Below, one piece after another: positions 61,401-64,000 of a stretch of DNA of 64,000 bases. The notes under the pieces were generated by a model, which saw only the letters and a list, made by a program, of their open reading frames with translations, had not been told where the DNA came from and made no database searches. The position numbers were made by a program, and so were the translations under genes. The stretch is from Streptomyces uncialis (lineage in GTDB: Bacteria; Actinomycetota; Actinomycetes; Streptomycetales; Streptomycetaceae). Positions within the stretch are counted from its first letter, which is position 1; every line of letters begins with the position of its first letter. The stretch is from contig NZ_LFBV01000006.1 in NCBI RefSeq assembly GCF_001905345.1, positions 186,001 to 250,000 on the forward strand. Reading direction: 5' to 3'.

Positions 61401-62997
61401 CGATGTCGTCGAGCCGCCCTCGGTAGCCCGGCGCGATCTCGGGGTGCTCGTACCACTCGACCTCGCGTACCTGACGCAGACGGTCTTGGACTTTGGCCTG
61501 CTCTGCCATGAGCTGGTGCCGCTGCGTCTGTTGGTCGTCGATGCGCTGTTGGAGCCGAGCAAGGTTCGTTGTCGCGTTCAGGTGGGCCAATGCTCCCAGC
61601 GACTGGCTCAGATCGGAGTTACCGCCCTGCCACTGATCGCCTTGGATCACGCACATGCTGCGCAGCTTGGACGGCAGCTGGTCGCGCAGCACGTTCAGAG
61701 CCTGGCTCTTGGCGCTGGTGACCAGGACTCGCTTGCCGTCCGCGAGGAGTGCGGCGATCAGGTTGCTGATGGTGTGTGTCTTTCCGGTGCCCGGCGGGCC
61801 CTGGACCACGACACTGGTGTCGCGCTGCAGCCGGTCCAGGACATCGCGCTGGGCAGCGTTGGTGACCATCGGGAACAGCGGATCCGGTCCCAGTGCCGGC
61901 GGCACGGAGCCATTCCTGCTCCCCCAGGCCGTCCGGTGCTCCGGTTCAAGGTCATACAGCAGCTGCGCCAGCCCCAAAGGAGCCCGTGCTTCGGGACGTT
62001 TCAGCGCCCGGGCGATGCTCTCGTAGAAGCCGAGGACGGAGCGCTGGCTGTGTTCGCGCAGGATGAGCGCGGGCGCGAGATGCAGTGACCGCGTCTGGGG
62101 TTCAGCGGTGCGGTCGGGGTGCTGGCCGGTGGGGTCGAACGGGAGCACGCGGTCGACTCCGAAAGCCCGCTGCGCCCACGAGCGCACGGCCTGTGCAGCC
62201 CGGTCCGACAGCGGGTGGAAGGGGACGTCCTCGACAGCGGAGCGCACGACCCCCAGCAGCTCCGACGTGTAGCCGTCGGACTCGCTGAGGAAGTCGGTGT
62301 CTTCCAGACGGCCGGGGTGCTCCGGCACGAGAGAAACGGTCACGTTGATCGATGCCGGTTCAACGGTGAGGGTCACCGGTGTGGTCACGATGTGCCGGCG
62401 GACCCGGGCCGAGGGACGACCGGCTCCGAGTTGCAAGAGACCTACAGCCAGGACTACTTCGAAGGTGTCACTGTCCTGATCGATCTTCTTGGCCATCCGG
62501 TACAGCTGCCGGTGCAGTCGCCGCTGCGGCTCGGCCGCCAGCTCTTCCTGCGACCATCGCATCCACTTGCCGGCCCACGTCTCGTACGCCTTGCGTTCTT
62601 CGGAGCTGCCGCTCTCCAATGCCGGCTGGTTCTCCTCCACAACCGCCTGGAAGTCGGCCATTCGATCATTCGGGGTGCTGTCGATCAGGCCGGGAGGTTG
62701 TGGTCCGGCGGTGGCGGCGGCCTCGGCGGAGACCCTGCCATGCAGGATCGCCGGCAGCCGCGGTGCCTCTTGGGGCGGACGGTGCTTGACCACCATGATG
62801 CGAGGATCAGCGTCCGCAGCAGGGCGCACGGTCCCATCGGGAGCGTCCGCGAGCCATACCGTTTCCGGGTACTTGGCACAGTCGCGGATGGTCTTGGAGA
62901 CGGCGCCCCGCACCAGCTCCTGCAGACAGTCGATCAAGACGCGAGTGTCACGGACGGCTTTGGGATCGCTGCCATCTCGTACTGCCGGGCGGGCCAT
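58423..62997 (-). CDS. SF1 helicase with C-terminal nuclease domain, Hhe-like defence candidate
   Basis: This is a 1525-residue protein. About residues 1-370 are an N-terminal region of unknown fold. The UPF1-type SF1 helicase core has Walker A GPPGTGKTHT at 400-409, a long helical insertion (about 450-1040), Walker B VIVDEASQ near 1083, then VVGDDRQCAPF, LTEHFRCMPEI and RFNVAASRARDQM. The C-terminal 150 residues contain a Vsr/MTES_1575-type endonuclease fold (FEQRVFLRIKERGYDVVPQWEVNGKRIDLVV, LAVECDGSPHHS, ERELRRAGWTFWRIRSSAF) and an acidic tail. A helicase plus Vsr-like nuclease in one chain resembles the Hhe antiphage architecture reported in defence-island surveys. The ATG at 62997 follows a G-rich site; GTG at 63000 is an alternative. 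Confidence 0.8.
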   Translation of the reverse strand: MARPAVRDGSDPKAVRDTRVLIDCLQELVRGAVSKTIRDCAKYPETVWLADAPDGTVRPAADADPRIMVVKHRPPQEAPRLPAILHGRVSAEAAATAGPQPPGLIDSTPNDRMADFQAVVEENQPALESGSSEERKAYETWAGKWMRWSQEELAAEPQRRLHRQLYRMAKKIDQDSDTFEVVLAVGLLQLGAGRPSARVRRHIVTTPVTLTVEPASINVTVSLVPEHPGRLEDTDFLSESDGYTSELLGVVRSAVEDVPFHPLSDRAAQAVRSWAQRAFGVDRVLPFDPTGQHPDRTAEPQTRSLHLAPALILREHSQRSVLGFYESIARALKRPEARAPLGLAQLLYDLEPEHRTAWGSRNGSVPPALGPDPLFPMVTNAAQRDVLDRLQRDTSVVVQGPPGTGKTHTISNLIAALLADGKRVLVTSAKSQALNVLRDQLPSKLRSMCVIQGDQWQGGNSDLSQSLGALAHLNATTNLARLQQRIDDQQTQRHQLMAEQAKVQDRLRQVREVEWYEHPEIAPGYRGRLDDIVQAVEHGAAEYQWLPPLDVQAPQVPPLTTDEAERLWLLVAQHGPGMLDARIQYCPDPATLPDSTEVSRRITELQEAEEAVGREPVTPLAQELADHGDARLMVLEALLDRAQQALQRVGLSADPTSWQANVWSTRALQDGIAQRWQQLWDSIRNASQRAQQTHDEIAAASFLEVEIPRLSESEEKEFLIAGRNLEQHVLRTGKLNTRWPRPAVVKQARFLLEQCRVEGMAPASRAHITAVVRQLEMRAHARTLRGRWTGVGSAVGQDTAELMTSELLDRAVILQAIDTCVEVIRQLHATLLADGIQTPVTTAEQWRDIRQATAQARQLLHIRTATQRFEELLKSLPPPHPHGVEELQRAVDAVAARDAQAYAQAVEALAAAYQREADRRETGKLFECLADAHPELAKDFAGDPLAPHWRSRFAVLPQAWAWRQAQDFLDTHLLPGREEQLEGELAQIQGRLHDLVEQLVCDRAALHCVSRMTTKHKQALAAYASAVANAGKGTTEYGKRHQRHARSAMQTAQGAVPAWIMPLNQVAETISPEPDSFDVVIVDEASQVGLDGLLLLWLAPRIIVVGDDRQCAPFYSGSKHDRITQIFDERMAGLEPWQREGFDPKSNLYELLQSRFTEVIRLTEHFRCMPEIIKWSSMQFYPDNQLVLLRQHGSDRLPPLKVVHVPEGYCEGRRDKLINRPEAEAVVNELHRLTQNPAYADRSIGVIILRHGDQTRLVQDLVDQRIDVSARERHSILVGTPEQFQGDQRDVILLSMVVDGANVIAATGRNNERRFNVAASRARDQMWLFHSLTVDQLSSKDLRRSLLTYMVSPPPPYTHPHQPAHVSADRRCEPFDSLFEQRVFLRIKERGYDVVPQWEVNGKRIDLVVTGGHGRLAVECDGSPHHSTPKQIHDDAERERELRRAGWTFWRIRSSAFALSPDEALEPLWERLTELGIHPRTVRESSIDDAPTDMPWTPVGLAEAEPDEDADPYDGEPDEDSEEH

Positions 62998-63240
62998 CAC
63001 ATCCCCCAAACGCCTACCACTGTGGCAAGCCTTTCAGGATCCATGACTGCTGCACGCCAGGCAATGTGGGGGACTCGCGCACAAACATTTCCGGACATGA
63101 AGACAGTCCGGTGTGCCTCTCTCTCGGTCCTGCCGGGCTATGAACGGATCAGCCGCTGCAGCACGGCGCATCACGAGACGGCACAGGCCCACACTCAGAG
63201 AGGAAGACACCCTGGCCACAGCCTTCCGTCGCAGGTTCTG
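62998..63240. other. Promoter-side region of the helicase gene, no gene supported
   Basis: This region upstream of the helicase gene is less GC-rich and contains no supported gene. It should hold the promoter of the helicase/HEPN pair. Confidence 0.35.
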
Positions 63241-63244
63241 GCTG

Positions 63245-63450
63245 TATTGAGCCGCAGCGTTGATCACGCGGCTGATCGGTGGCTGGCCGCCGAGTGCGGT
63301 GTGGCAGCAGTGGTGGTTGTAGGTGTGTAGGAAGTCTTCCAGGGCCTCTGTGCATTCGGTGTTGCTGGTGTAGGGCCGCAGGTAGGCCCACTCGTCGAGC
63401 AGGGTGCGGTTGAAGCGTTCGACTTGCCGTTGGTCTGCGGCCGTAGGCGC
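63245..63450 (-). pseudogene. IS481-type transposase remnant, C-terminal fragment with frameshift
   Basis: The minus strand encodes the familiar integrase C-terminus VERFNRTLLDEWAYLRPY followed by HTYNHHCCHTALGGQPPISRV. Its upstream part, RLRPQTNGK, lies in another frame: one base appears missing near 63423, between the NGK and VERF codons. Everything N-terminal of this point is absent. It is a decayed fragment. Confidence 0.75.
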
Positions 63451-63452
63451 GG

Positions 63453-63745
63453 GTGAGCTTGCCGGTCCACGCTGAGGAGATCCCGGGCCTGCTGGAGCGA
63501 CTGGCCGAGGTGCCCGATCCCCGAGATCCGCGGCGTGCGGCACGCTCGGGCCGTCGTACCCGCACTGACCGCGTACGCGGTTCTGACCGGAGCGGCCTCC
63601 CTGCTGGCGGTCGGCGAGTGGATCGCAGACGCCCCGCCGTCTGGTCCTGGAAAGCCTTGGCATACGACCCGATCCGCTGTGCCCGAAGCGGAGCCGGCCG
63701 TCGGAGGCTACGGTACGGCTGTCACGGGAATGCCCTCCCCCCAGT
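63453..63745 (+). pseudogene. ISAs1-type transposase remnant, N-terminal fragment with frameshifts
   Basis: Three consecutive pieces in three phases read as an ISAs1-family transposase N-terminus: EIPGLLERLAEVPDPRDPR (from about 63475), then YAVLTGAASLLAVGEWIADAPP (about 63565-63630), then VLESLGIRPDPLCPKRSRPSE (about 63638-63700). It then fades out. At least two frameshifts make it non-functional. It abuts the IS481 remnant head to head. Confidence 0.7.
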
Positions 63746-64000
63746 GGTCGGTGAGCCCGGACGCCTGCAACGGACTGCCAGCGCCGTCCCGTACCCAACG
63801 CCTGCACGCACGTGAAAGCACCTGGGCGGGATCAACGACCGAGTGACCGGTCAGGACCGAACTGGACGTAGTTTTTCGCATCACTGACCACTTTGAGCCA
63901 AGTAGGGATCCCCGTTCCTTCCGTATCAGATACTGCTCTGACTCTCGGTAGTTACAGGCATAAGTCGCCCCGGGAGCTGGGTTGGGGACGATGTCGGGAG
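63746..64000. other. Right edge, no gene supported
   Basis: AT-richer sequence follows the ISAs1 remnant. GTTTTTCGCATCACTGACC and TTTGAGCCAAGTAGG (63870-63905) could belong to an element end, but no inverted-repeat partner was proven. No gene is supported up to the window edge. Confidence 0.3.

Overview
The window is a high-GC actinobacterial chromosome segment and almost certainly Streptomyces. The evidence is pervasive G/C at third codon positions, GTG/TTG starts, TAnnnT-type promoters, rare TTA codons, and gene neighbourhoods I recall from the S. coelicolor core around metQIN, glpQ, plsC and arg (recalled order, not checked). No rRNA, tRNA or CRISPR array was seen.

Layout. 0-6.5 kb: start of a zinc-ribbon protein, an APH-fold phosphotransferase, a small membrane protein with a textbook terminator, a Ser/Thr kinase, repeat array 1, an SPOUT/TrmH RNA methyltransferase and a fused siroheme synthase. 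6.7-13.4 kb: corrinoid genes, namely a very long BluB-CobT fusion and the CbiE-CbiT fusion CobL. 13.9-18.7 kb: a GNAT enzyme and a methionine ABC transporter (metN-metI-metQ-metQ) preceded by a short Cys/Met-rich, apparently leaderless leader ORF. 19-23.4 kb: two small membrane proteins, a GNAT enzyme, a sigma factor, a secreted glycerophosphodiesterase and PlsC.

23.4-38.1 kb is an accessory block. It starts with repeat array 2. It then holds a probable FxSxx-type RiPP/conflict locus: an HExxH protein, an FxsB-like radical SAM/SPASM enzyme, an FxsA-like precursor with an atypical C-terminus, and a 1234-residue MinD/TIR/NB-ARC/TPR protein like FxsT, followed by an unrecognised protein. Facing it is an operon of a cation/proton antiporter, a membrane protein and two P-loop ATPases. 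I think this is the most promising candidate system in the window.

38.8-41 kb: a DHA2 drug exporter with its TetR regulator and a perfect 18-bp palindromic operator. 41-51 kb: arginine biosynthesis (argH, argG, then argC-J-B-D-R) with ARG boxes in front of argG and argC. An L,D-transpeptidase and repeat array 3 lie between the two blocks.

51.2-64 kb: a Tn7/Tn5053-like transposon inserted just upstream of argC: TnsA, TnsB, TnsC (interrupted by an in-frame TAG) and TniQ. Three of the four carry TTA codons. Next to it is a two-gene defence-like cassette: a 1525-residue SF1 helicase with a C-terminal nuclease domain, coupled to a HEPN-like protein. The right edge holds decayed IS481- and ISAs1-type transposase remnants.

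The three intergenic repeat arrays share sequence modules, and each lies between convergent genes.
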